From assembly GCA_035079385.1 (NCBI GenBank), contig JAVHKY010000010.1, positions 2,914,001-2,978,000 on the forward strand: a DNA stretch of 64,000 bases, in the 5' to 3' direction. Under the pieces are notes generated by a model, which was given only the letters and a program-made list of their open reading frames with translations, ran no database searches and was not told the origin of the DNA. This document shows positions 54,224-64,000 of the stretch, one piece after another. Numbering within the stretch: position 1 is the first letter of the stretch; the number at the start of each line of letters is the position of its first letter. Position numbers and translations under genes: made by a program. The stretch comes from Aspidiotus rigidus. Lineage: Eukaryota > Arthropoda > Insecta > Hemiptera > Diaspididae.

Positions 54224-54535
54224 GACCGCCAAATTCGAAAACAGTTTTTAAGAAAATCTTCCGACATTTTAGGGGCACCGAGGGGCTGATAACCCCTAAA
54301 ATAGGGGTAAAATTGAAGTGACATATTTCAAAATATTTTCACGAATATCCTCATTAAATTTTCCGTAGAATTCGGAAAAAATAGCAAAAAAATTCGTGGA
54401 GGTCTCTGAGAGGGAGTAAGAGGACTTAAACCCCCAAAACTCAAAGTAAAAAATATGCGTTTTTGAGAAAATTCAAACAGACTTTTGTGTGAAATTTACC
54501 GTAGAATTCAGAAAGAATCCAGAAAAAAATCACTC
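54224..54535. repeat. One-armed copy of the 58585-60412 fold-back element
   Basis: Closely matches 58735-59080, sharing GACCGCCAAATTCGAAAACA, GGGGCTGATAACCCCTAAAA, GTGACATATTTCAAAATATT and TTCGTGGAGGTCTCTGA. It lacks the second arm and the outer end sequence. Confidence 0.8.
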
Positions 54536-54639
54536 CGCTCGTTCGCCCCCCTTCTGGGTTTAGTAAGATTCTACTTTAGAATATTTCAAGCTAATGGCTT
54601 TCGGGAGTGTATTGTACGTTAGGCCTATATGTGTTGTAC

Positions 54640-55672
54640 TCACGAATTCAAATAATTATTCGAATATATTTTTCGAATAAGTATTTTCTCTCGCGCGTCA
54701 ACAGTTCTTTTCATGTTGCTTTCATCTTCGTTCGTAACGAACGCGTACTCTACGCGAACTACCCCCAAAAGTAGAAAATACTCCTACCACCGTCCTCACG
54801 TGATCGCGCCGAGATCGCGCCCAAAACACCCTATAAAATAGGCTCCGCGAGCCACTTTTCGTCACTTCTCTTTCGGCTTCACCCAGCTTACTCTCCTGCT
54901 TTCCTGCTAGCTCTCTCGCTTCTCTCCTTGCCTTCTTCCTTTATTTTTATAGCTTCTTTCCACAACCTCTTCGGACTGTTCGCCGCGGTGCCCGCGGGTA
55001 TAGTCTACTCTTTCTCGGCTTACTCGGCTTCCTCAGCTTCCCACGCTTTCTTCTCGCTTACCTATCCCTTCGGGTTATTCTCCGCGGTGTCCGCGGGTTT
55101 AGCTTTCCTATCTTCTCCGAACTTCCTCCTGTTGCTCGCCGCGGTGTCCGCGGGTACAACAGCGTATCCTCTCGGTTAGCCTCCGCGGTGTCCGCGGGAC
55201 TGATCTGCTCATCTTTTCGAACTTCCTCCTGTTGCTCGCCGCGGTGTCCGCGGGTACAACAGCGTATCCTCTCGGTTAGCCTCCGCGGTGTCCGCGGGAC
55301 TGATCTGTTAACTTCTCCGAACTTCCTCCTGTTGCTCGCCGCGGTGTCCGCGGGTACAACAGCGTATCCTCTCGGTTAGCCTCCACGGTGTCCGCGGGAC
55401 TGATCTGTTCACTTCTTCAAACTTCCCTCTGTTGCTCGCCGCGGTGTCCGCGGGTACAACAGCGTATCATCGTGATTAGCCTCCGCGGTGTCCGCGGGAC
55501 TAGTTTTCTCTCCTCCAACGTTGTAGCACCGGCCGATCACTCTCCAGCTTTCTTTTCAGTCTTAAATTCCAGTCAACCGTTCTTCTCCCTTTCTCTTTCA
55601 CTCATTTGCTGTAAAATTACTATCGAAAATAAACGTACATTGTTATTCACCGAAAGAGACTTTTTCTTTATA
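54640..55672 (+). promoter_or_regulatory. TATA promoter and CpG-rich leader; LTR or unknown transcription unit
   Basis: TATAAA at 54832-54837, in CCCTATAAAATAGGC, lies in a GC-rich context (GATCGCGCCGAGATCGCGCC just upstream). A start site would be expected near 54862. A pyrimidine-rich leader follows, then the hairpin repeat array (54983-55498), AATAAA at 55628-55633, and an ATG at 55673. TATA box, leader and polyadenylation signal in this order would fit U3-R-U5 of an LTR retrotransposon with the ATG opening gag. However, I find no second LTR, no primer-binding site, and no pol gene. A host transcription unit is the alternative. Confidence 0.5.
54983..55498 (+). repeat. Array of ten CCGCGGTGTCCGCGG hairpins in ~100-bp tandem units
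   Basis: CCGCGGTGTCCGCGGG or one-base variants start at 54983, 55082, 55139, 55183, 55239, 55283, 55339, 55383, 55439 and 55483. From 55139 on, they alternate in ~100-bp tandem units of two hairpins each, one followed by TACAACAGCGTATC and the other by ACTGATCTG. Each motif is two self-complementary CCGCGG blocks around TGT, so RNA or single-stranded DNA can fold a six-pair stem with a three-base loop. Frames read LLLLAAVSAGTTAYPLG repeatedly but with a stop after each unit. Confidence 0.85.
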
Positions 55673-55819
55673 ATGTCGCGTAACGCCGATCCTCCGCCCG
55701 AGGCGTTCAGGAGCCTTCGGAGCCGACAGGTTCCTATTACCTCTTCATCGTGGCGTACGGACCGCCGTGCGCAACATATGATAAAAGTTAAACCTATTAC
55801 ACGCGTAAAAAAAAACTAG
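55673..55819 (+). CDS. Small ORF after the repeat leader (48 residues)
   Basis: ATG at 55673 opens MSRNADPPPEAFRSLRSRQV and ends after VKPITRVKKN. It follows the TATA promoter, hairpin leader and AATAAA. It is basic and Pro/Arg-rich, as gag starts can be, but too short to classify. It could be the truncated 5' end of an LTR element gag or a spurious frame. Confidence 0.3.
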   Translation: MSRNADPPPEAFRSLRSRQVPITSSSWRTDRRAQHMIKVKPITRVKKN

Positions 55820-56680
55820 ATCTAGAATGAGAAGCCTTGTATAAAAGCTAGTAGCTTTTGTGGCGTTGGTTTGTCCCCTTCTTAGTCTAGCATACTGCTT
55901 ACGAGGTCGGGGCTCAGGAAAGACATGAAACATGAGAGAAAGTTTCATACTAAACCCAGAAGGGGCTAACTCGCGTGTGCAGAGGCAACAAGAAGGTGGT
56001 ACTCCCAGATCAAGCAGAGCAATTTGTCCAAGACGAACTAGTATGCTACCATGAAACATGATCTTTATTCATTTGGCTACGCCAGAAATTTTTTTTTTCT
56101 TATATTGTCTTTCGTGATTGTATAAAAGTCTCTCGTTTCGAACGGCCGCGGTCAAGAAATGAGTCACAAAATAAAGATTATAAGATACTCGTACTCGAAA
56201 TATTGTCAAACACAACATTCGTTCGAATACAAAATAAGCCAAGGTGAGAAGGAGACGCCTTTCAACGAGTTTAAATTTTTAACAAAACAGAAACCAATTA
56301 GAACCGCACCCTTTACTTACTTCACCGACGAAACAAAACCAGAGTTTTTAGAAAGCTTCCAGCACTGAGTCCAAGGATCATTTGTACCAAATAGTTGAAC
56401 TCCGTTTACATTTGAAACTCGATTTAATTTTATGGGCTATGAATCGGTCAGTTAAATTAAACTCGATTCAACCGCATTTGCGAGTTTAAACTGTGCACAA
56501 CCGGATTGATACAACTAACCCAAACATTGTTTAGATTAAATTGAGTTGAAACTAAGTTTGGATAAATTATTCTTTATTGATGACGTCACGTACACCTGGC
56601 TGATGTAATGCGTTAGGAGTATGGCTGGTTTTCAATATAAAACCTATTTAATGGAGGAGAGGGGGTAAATTGAAGAAAAA
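55820..56680. other. Gene-free stretch
   Basis: No gene recognised. The short ORF at 56159 (MSHKIKIIRYSYSKYCQ...) has no motif. CAACCGGATTG and AAACTCGATT phrases repeat near 56410-56510. Confidence 0.4.
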
Positions 56681-56689
56681 TGACGGGTG

Positions 56690-56945
56690 CTGGCCACCCC
56701 GGCAAAACGTAGGACTTGGAAAAATTTTGACCTTCAAGCTATATAATATGATAGGAGCGGGATGTAAAAATATCAAATATTGAGTTCGACCTCGGAGCTA
56801 TAGGGGATAGGAGCGATATTTGGAGAACTTTCGACTTCGTACCTGATAGGGAAATTTTAATCTTTATTTAGAACATGTATAAAGAAAGAAGCCCCCATAA
56901 AACAGGTTCTCCGTGGCCTCGATTAACACAGTTGATGAAGGCAAT
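56690..56945. mobile_element. Minisatellite with a decayed palindrome end (copy 8)
   Basis: Units GGACTTGGAAAAATTTTGAC and GCTATATAATATGATAGGAG occur at 56710-56765, with further decayed units to 56860. CCATAAAACAGGTTCTCCG at about 56895 and CTCGATTAACACAGTTGATG after it match the tail-side end of the family. The other end is not visible. Confidence 0.45.
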
Positions 56946-56949
56946 CCCG

Positions 56950-58580
56950 AGCAGTTCACAAAATAAGCTGCAAGTTTTTCAGCTACTGTCCATCCATTTT
57001 ATTAATCATTGCGACTGGCAAAATATAGATTAATTAGTCCGTTTTTTTGCTGCAATACAACCTTTACGTGTCAAGTTTAGCTCTTATGAGAATTGGTATT
57101 GAGTGCAAATTGGTTTCTAACCACATTTCAATTTATAATTATTATTCGTTTTTATTCTTAATTCATATTGCGTGTATCCACATACTCTCTTTTGTCGCCA
57201 AGCTACACAGCAAATGTTACTGGTAAAAATGAAGTATTGTCAACAGTACTAAATTTTTGAAAAATTTAGAAAGCTAGCAAAGTCACCTCTTAAGACGCAA
57301 GATACCTTCAAACTCCAAATATCTACAAAATACAGATACCTATCTAGGTACTCAACACATGCCTGGCGGTAACCGCTATAGTTGTTAAATTATCACTGAC
57401 GATCTTAGAAAGATTGCAAGCTCAGATTCGAATAGAAATCAACATTTTGAAAATATTCCACAAATTAAGGTCTATAAGCAGTCTTATGCGCGATTTGTTT
57501 TGAGTTTCTCAACTTGTTTTACGTTCCCCTATTTCTGCGTCATTAGTCTTGTGAATTGTTGTACAAACTTCTTCAATTTCGATAAAACTTCGTTTGGAAC
57601 GTAGGTACGTAATTTTCTTCCATTCGTGTTATACGAGCAGTCTAAAATCACTTTAAAAATTAAGTACCTGATTAAAACACAAATGAGGAGTCAAAATTTA
57701 AGCTTTGCGCACTAATTTTTTGATGTTTACTTGAAAAGATATATTGTTGTTGTCTTACAGGTTTTGTAAAGAAACAAATTTTATTTCATCTCTTTTGATA
57801 TCTTTGATTCTCTCCGTAGTAAAATATTAAATTATAGATGCTGGTCAGTTACAAGACCAATCACTTTCTACGGAGGTATTGAGAAAAGTTACGTCGCAAT
57901 TTGCTCCAAGAAAAAGAGTCTGTAATCGCATTGAATAGGGCTGAGCACTCGTATTTCTCGGAAGATGAAACTTACCTATACTCCGTAGGCCGTTGGAGTC
58001 TAATTAATCTTTTAGTTTCAGTCATGATGGACGAGTGAAGGGAAGTGATTAAATTTGCCTGTGTAACATACATGTGCGGAGATGAGGATGTCGTTAAAAT
58101 GGACAAAGAGTGGCGCTATACTACCTACGTTTCTCGTTAACGCCACTCAAGTTTTCAACACAATTTTATAGTGCGTCGGACGTTGTGCTGTAACAGAGAA
58201 CACAAGAGCCATCAATTATTACGAATTTTCCCTTCCGCAGTTGCAAACGTTTTTCAAGCAAAAAAAAAAATAATAATAATAATGCAAGTGTCTACCGTTC
58301 GCAGAAAAAAGTTCTTAGTTGTATTATAGTCAATTTCCGAAGGGCATCGTAATTTAAATATCGCAAACTTGGATCTACCAGTAAAAACGTTAGGTACGCG
58401 ATGAATCATCTTCATGATGAGAACTGATGTAGCGGGAAACGACCGTCTTACAGTTACTATAATCTGGTAAAAGTGAAACAGTATTCAATTTTGTGAGGTA
58501 TTAGTCCGACGGTTTAGTGCAGATCAACCTTGCATTTCATTTCAAAATCATGAAATTTAGAACGAATATTTATAGAATGC
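56950..58580. other. Gene-free AT-rich stretch
   Basis: No gene, RNA or repeat that I recognise. An AATAAT trinucleotide run is at about 58270. Confidence 0.45.
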
Positions 58581-58584
58581 GTGA

Positions 58585-60412
58585 ATGAAAAATTTGAGCC
58601 ATGCCACCTCGGTCCAAACCCTATAGGGGCCCCGTAACGGCGGTTGCCTAACTGGAAGGAGTTCTTACTCATAAATGACCGAAATATTCCTTCTGGTGGC
58701 TATCTATGTGGATTCTTATGTAATTCGGACCGCCAAATTCGAAAACAATTTTTAAAAAAATTCTTCCGACATTTTAGGGGCTCCGAAGGGCTGATAACCC
58801 CTAAAATAGGGGTAATATTGAAGTGACATATTTCAAAATATTTTCCCGAATATCCTTATGAAACTTTCCGTAGAATTTGGGAAAAATACTGAAAAAACTC
58901 TTCCGACCGTCCAAAGGGCCTTACCGTAGAATTCGGAAAAAATGGTAAAAAAATTCGTGGAGGTCTCTGACAGGGGGTAAGAGGACTCAAACCCCCAAAA
59001 CTCAAAGCGTTTTTGAGAACATTCAACGCATTCTTGTGTGAGATTTACCGTAGAATTCAGAAAGAATCCAGAAAAAAATCTCTTGGCTCTTCGAGGGGGC
59101 CGGGGGAATGTAACCATCTTGGAACAGAAGTTGTAGAACTACATTTCTATACTTAAACTTTCATGAGGTATTATAAAGAATTTCCTGTTGCATAGAACGC
59201 GACGATTTTATCAGGATAATTATTTCTTTCTCGTAAGTGCTGCGAAAATAACTTCTTGAGCGACAAGTTCGAACTAGTTGCAGCGCAAGTCGAAGACAAG
59301 CGGAAGGAGCCAAACGAGGCACGCGAGTTGAGTTGCTCCGCTCTTCGTCTTGGGCCCACGTTGCGTTTATTTGTTGATACGGGAAATATTACTACTGCAC
59401 AGTTGTTTTGATACAGCAGTGGTAACGTCACTCAGAAAACTCAAAGGTCAATGATTTAAATCCCGTCGCCGCCATGAATAGAATTAATAAAAATAAATAA
59501 TCGATATGAAGTGCGCGCCAAATTTGAAGAGGGAAGATTGACGTGACGGACTGGAAAGTAGAAACTATCAGAAAAACTAATGAGTCCGCAAAGAGACACT
59601 TTGAACGCACTTTACATGAGTTATAAAAATGTAATTCTACAATTTTACAACTTTTCGCAAAGAAGTTTATGTTCCTCTCGGCCCCCTCGAGGAGCCATAA
59701 GATTTTTTTCATGGTTTTTTATGAATTCTACGGTAAATGTCACACAAGAATCTGTTTGAATTTTCTCAAAAACGCATATTTTTTACTTTGAGTTTTGGGG
59801 GTTTGAGTTCCCTTACCCCCTCTCAGAGACCTACACGGATTTTTTACTATTTTTTCCCAATTCTACAATAAATTCTACAAAAGAATTTGTTGAACTTGAA
59901 AAAAAAATGCAAAAATTCTTTCGTCACTTTTCAGGGTTTGTGCATCTCTCGACCCCCTTCGAGCGTCCCGGGAATTTTTTTAATATTTTTCCCGGATTTC
60001 GCGCTAAATTCTACTTTGGAACCCATCATGATTTTTCCCAAAAACACAAATATTTCTTCCTCAATAGGGGGACTGGACCCTTTAGATGGTCGGAAGGATT
60101 TTTTTAGTATTCTCCCCAAATTCTACGGAAAATTTCATAAGGATACTCGTGAAGATATTTTGAAACATGTCACTTCAATTTTACCCCTATTTTAGGGTTT
60201 ATCAGCCCCTCGACGCCCCTAACATATCGGAAGAATCTTTTGATAATTTTTTTCGAATTTGGCGGTCTGAATTACATAAGAATCTACATAAATTGTGAAC
60301 CAAAAGGAATATTTCGGTCGTTTATATGCAAGAACTGCTTCCAGTTAGGTAACCCGCCATTAAGGGACCTATATGGGATTTGGACCGTGGCGCCATGGCT
60401 CAAATTTTTCAA
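58585..60412. mobile_element. 1.8-kb fold-back element with ~450-500-bp inverted arms
   Basis: The left arm runs from TGAAAAATTTGAGCCATG (58585) to about 59105. The right arm runs from about 59680 to CATGGCTCAAATTTTTCA (ending 60412). Matching blocks in order include CCTAACTGGAAG, GACCGAAATATTCCTT, GATTCTTATGTAATTC, CGCCAAATTCGAA and GCTGATAACCCCTAAAATAG. The right arm has an extra internal segment (about 59880-60080), and the left has lost part of it. The ~575-bp centre (59105-59680) shows no ORF with motifs. No clear target duplication. A one-armed copy is at 54224. Confidence 0.8.
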
Positions 60413-60654
60413 TCAAGTATCCTAAATGTTCGTTCTAAACTTCATGATTTTAACATGCAATGCAAGGTCGAATCGTCTACCTTTGGACTATAGGTAAAAG
60501 AGAAAATATTTTGAAAGCCAATATTGAAGCATTTTGCGCCAACAGAGTTATTTTATCCCGAGTTGTAATAATTAGGGTTTTCTACGAAATTTATTGATTG
60601 ACTCAGGAGATGAAAAATTGAGACACAAAGGTTCGAGATAATTATATAAGGTCA

Positions 60655-60805
60655 TTTGGCCGGACGGACGCACGCAAATTTCGAAATTAGGGTAGGGATC
60701 AGGATTTTGAAATTTTCTTAAGTCCCAAGGTCATTTGCACGGACGGACGGATGCACGAAAATTTCGAAATCAGGGCAGGGGTCAGAGCAAAGACATGAAA
60801 CATGT
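60655..60805. repeat. Reverse copies of the 53795 module
   Basis: GGACGGACGCACGCAAATTT followed by AAATTAGGGTAGGG, then a second copy (GGACGGACGGATGCACG, AATCAGGGCAGGGGTCAG). The next phrase GACATGAAACATGTC matches the reverse of GACATATTTCATGTC near 53774. Confidence 0.65.
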
Positions 60806-61685
60806 CAAAAATTATTCTACAAACACGTAAATGTCTCATTTTAAAATCTAAAATTGGATTCATTCCAAAGGTATTTACAAAGCTTGCAATTTTTATTCAC
60901 TTCATTTCTTTATAAAAATACGTAGATTCACCCAGAGCAACCGGTTTAAATGCTCTCTCTGCGTGAATACAATGATGTTGAATACGCATCAGTCAAAATA
61001 CCGATAGTTCCCTTTCCTCCTGAAAATCTGAAATTAGATTCATTCGGAAGGAAATTAAATGGGCTACAATTATTGTTCTGTTCAGTGAAATTCGAGTTAT
61101 TACAATAATTGAATATTTAGAACTGCGACGCTTTGAACATTTGGAACAACGCGTACGGTGAGAAGCAGTTTCACTACGTCAAAATTCCTCGTTTTTTCCG
61201 AATTTTTTTCGCTCATTACTCCATCCGAAGGGAACAAGAATGTTGAAATTTATCTAAAACTTTGCCTGAATAAAAGTAAGATTCTCAGAAAATATTCCAA
61301 GTCAATAGGTAAACGCGTTCAAATAACAGGCATATGAACATATCCTACAGACAGACAAACACTCTACTTTATATATTCTAAACAACTCTGCCATCGAGAA
61401 TGTCGAAATTTGTCCAAGTCCCTAAAGTAGGTCAAGGTCACTAATGACATCATCAAGCGTGAGAAAAAAACATGACGGTTTCTCGTGCCTTTTTTTTTAA
61501 GAGTAGTCCCAATCGTCTACGAAAATTTATAAAATAGTTACTAAAAATTGAGGGGAAAAGGAATCCTGTTTAATAGGATTTATGTGGGAGGGCGTGCTTA
61601 CGCCATTATCGGGTTATGACTACAATATTAGAGGGAAAGCTACATAACACGAAAGTAAAAATTCTTTCAAGTCACCCCCCTTTAC
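60806..61685. other. Gene-free stretch
   Basis: No gene recognised. CTGAAATTAGATTCATTCGG and CTAAAATTGGATTCATTCCA-like phrases near 60848 and 61030 suggest an old duplication. A minisatellite remnant (TTCTTTCAAGTCACCCCCC) ends at 61680. Confidence 0.4.
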
Positions 61686-61689
61686 ACGT

Positions 61690-63200
61690 ATGTGGCTCAG
61701 GCCAGGCTGGCACTGATAGAGAAGAAGGACAAACCACTTGCCCTGCCGTCCTCCTACCGACCGCTCTGCCTGCTCAACATTGTCGGCAAGTCATTTGAGC
61801 GGGCAATGGTAGCGCGGTTGGAGAACCACTTAGTGTCCAAGAAGATAATTTCTGGGAGTCAGTATGGTTTCTGAGCTGGACGCTGTACTTCAGATGCCGC
61901 AATCAAACTGAGGAAGGTAGCCTCTGCAGCAATGAAGAAGCGACAGTTCTGCGCAGCTGTCAGCCTCGACATAGAGAATGCGTTTAATTCCATTACGTGG
62001 CAGAAGATCTTGAAGATGCTACAAAACGCAAGGGTTCCTGGTTACCTGCTAAGGATCATCTGTAACTGCAGATAGATTGAAGCAGATACGTCTGCTGGCA
62101 CAGTGAAGAAAAGTGTAGTGGTGGTCCCCAGGGCTCTGTTTTGGGGCCCACGGAACATCGCATTCAACGGCCTTTTCAAGATCAAGTTACTACCAGAGGT
62201 ACAGCTTATATGCTATGCCGACGATACACTGGTGGTTGGTTCTGCCGACACTGTTGCCAAGGTGGAGACCAAGGTGAACCAGACGCTAGAGGCTGTGACT
62301 CGTTGGATCGAGTCGGCCGGATTAAGCTTGGTAGTAGAAAAGACGGAGGCCATTATATTCACGACCCTTCGAAAGTTTAATCCGTCCATCTTTCGCCTGC
62401 AAGGCTAAGAAAGTGCTAAAGTACCTGGGGCTCTGGTTCGACACTAAGCTAAGCTTCCGTCACCCCTTCAAGTTGGTGGCGGAGAAAGCTGCCAGGGTGG
62501 TGACACAGTTGTCCCACCTAATGTCGAATCAGGGAGGACCTAGAGAAGCTATAAGAAGACTCTATATGAGCGTAGCAATGTCGGTCCTCCTTTATGGAGC
62601 CCCAGTCTGGACTGACTCCATGAAGATTGCATGTAGAAGAAGAGAGATGGAAAAAATCCAACGTAGAGCTGCGCTTAGATGTGTTAGTGCCTACTGCACT
62701 GTGTCGACGGATGCTCTTTGCGTATTAGCACGAACGCCGCCGATTAAACTGCTTGCGGAAGAGCGGTGTTCGAGACAAAGAAGAAGACGAGGACCACCAA
62801 TCAAGCCTTGTGGGTCAAGCAGGAGGCCAGGCGCTCCTTGCTTGCCACTTGGAAAGAGCAAGTCGCCCAAACAGCAAAGGGTGAGTGGACCTGCGTGCTA
62901 ATACGTGATCTTGACCAGTGGATGGACCGAGACCATGGCCAGTTAAATGATGAGTGGCCATGGATGCTTCAACAAGTACCTACACAAAATGGGGAAAGTT
63001 GAGCAACCGTCATGTTCACACTGTCAGGACCGGAATGATGAATTACAACACACCATCTTCAAGTGTGAGGTATGGAGACATGAGCGGGGCTGAGATCGGG
63101 GAGGATGAAGAACTCACCCCAAGTAATCTTGTCCCATGCATGCTCAGAACAACGCAGGCATGGAACTATGTATATCTACATTTGCCGCTAAGGTAATGAA
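61690..63200 (+). pseudogene. R1-clade non-LTR retrotransposon, 5'-truncated and broken
   Basis: Plus-strand fragments give, in order: reverse transcriptase LALPSSYRPLCLLNIVGKSF and ISGSQYGF (61692-61870), FCAAVSLDIENAFNSITW (about 61945-62000), YADDTLVVGSADT (about 62214), SLVVEKTEAIIFT, then VLKYLGLWFDTKLSF with VLLYGAPVW (62413-62640), and the C-terminal CSHCQDRNDELQHTIFKC motif (about 63015-63070). The order and Cys-His motif are those of the R1 clade. There are stops (e.g. 61873) and frameshifts, and no 5' ORF. True R1 elements sit in 28S rDNA; no rDNA flanks this copy. Confidence 0.85.
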
Positions 63201-63902
63201 GAAGAAAATGTGCGCAGAATGGGAGCGGCAGATGTAGAGCCACGTAATGGCCTCTCACATCTACGTGTACCATCCCCCACGCTGCTGCTGCCACATCACC
63301 TCTCGCCAGCACCAGTTCCACCATATACAGGGCGCTTAGGAGGGAGCGCTCACAGAAGGAAAAAAAGAGGGCAAGCACAAAACAAAAGCCGGAAGAAGAA
63401 GAAAAGGAGGAGGAAGAAACCCCTACCTGAGAAGCCAGAGTCGCGAAACATTGCTGGTGAGCTCCTAGTGAGTTTCCAGTGGTGACTGAAAGCTCTGGTA
63501 GAGGAGTTGATACACGTGCGTCCATGGTAGAGGACTATCTGAATTCCAGGTTGAGTGCTGAGAGTCAGTAGGGGGGACCCCTGTAGTGGCCTCATTGACG
63601 GACATTGCACAGCGCGCGGAACCCCAGGAGAAATGGAGCCAGAGCACTCTCAATTCGAGCCCTCTGGACTACCGACGCAATGCCCTAAGGGGTGGATACC
63701 GGTGCCAGAGGTGCGGTTTTTCGGGGACCACTTTGGGCGTGCGTGCACGCTCATACGCCCCCCTCTTTCTCAAAGGCGTTTGAGAGTTCTGGTCCTCATA
63801 TATACCTATAGCTCAAAGATTGCTCGAGTTCGGAATGTTTCTGAGTTTTCTCTAAGAGAACGAAACGCGTCGTCACCAGACCCCTTATTCACCCGAATTA
63901 TC
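63201..63902. other. Probable 3' flank of the R1-like relic
   Basis: GC-richer than the surroundings, with a purine-rich GAAGAAGAAAAGGAGGAGGA tract near 63393. ORFs here are low-complexity and unsupported. It may be the element's 3' untranslated region. Confidence 0.35.
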
Positions 63903-64000
63903 AACCGGGAACATGTTTTATCGTGTGTTATTTCGGAAAAATGTCCTTCGTTTGTTCGGCCGGCAACCTAGCTTTACTATAGGAGGGGAAGAAATCTCTC
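63903..64000. mobile_element. Start of another palindrome-ended copy (copy 9), cut by the window edge
   Basis: AACCGGGAACATGTTTTATCG at 63903 matches the family end with changes. TTCGGAAAAATG and TTGTTCGGCCGG follow in the positions of the corresponding family segments, and a minisatellite phrase (TATAGGAGGGG) begins near 63977. Confidence 0.4.

Noticed and set aside
54983..55498. CRISPR-like spaced repeats
   Set aside because: The intervening sequences are themselves repeated and the context is an animal nuclear genome.
54928..55819. Leu/Ala-rich plus ORFs over the hairpin array as secreted repeat proteins
   Set aside because: Each ~100-bp unit brings a stop codon, so the frame does not continue; the repeat fits a non-coding leader better.

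Overview
This is eukaryotic nuclear DNA, AT-rich, with short GT-AG introns and a heavy load of transposable elements. The recognisable genes are animal developmental genes (a frizzled receptor and a genghis khan/MRCK kinase). Together with an alpha/beta-hydrolase carboxylesterase, R1-clade retrotransposons, a Penelope-like element and many small hAT and Harbinger MITEs, this points to an arthropod, most likely an insect. I cannot fix the order or species.

Layout. 1-3000: a ~350-bp tandem repeat, a palindrome-ended repeat with a hAT MITE inside it, and a ~100-bp satellite interrupted by another hAT MITE. 3181-4317 (-): five exons encoding the N-terminal half of a carboxylesterase. 5054-5388 (+): a LINE reverse transcriptase relic. 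5988-24749 (-): 32 exons of an MRCK kinase (gek). Its reading frame closes exactly over all the splice sites I assigned, and only the first coding exon is missing. Its introns hold hAT, Harbinger-like and long fold-back elements. 24957-26030 (+): an intronless 357-residue ORF I do not recognise, just upstream of the gek exons on the other strand. 28223-30040 (+): a complete two-exon frizzled receptor.

From about 30 kb to the right end I find no complete host gene. There is a candidate first coding exon at 37870 (+) behind a promoter-like region, and weak exon candidates at 36.2-37.1 kb (-). The rest is layered repeats: a Penelope-like retroelement with GIY-YIG domain (38.86-41.2 kb, -), a LINE relic (47-48.6 kb, -) carrying a hAT MITE, two R1-like relics (49.2-49.9 and 61.7-63.2 kb, +), a 1.8-kb fold-back element (58.6-60.4 kb), and a dispersed ~45-bp minisatellite that recurs beside a family of repeats with palindromic ends. 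At 54.6-55.8 kb a TATA-box promoter is followed by a CpG-rich leader holding ten copies of a 15-nt hairpin; this may be an LTR or an undescribed transcription unit.

How the genes relate: gek is a Cdc42 effector kinase acting on actin, and frizzled is a Wnt/planar-polarity receptor. They are neighbours on opposite strands, 5' ends facing, but nothing in the sequence shows co-regulation. The most unusual signals are the palindromic repeat ends, where two subfamilies differ by paired changes that keep the hairpin, and the hairpin array downstream of the TATA box.
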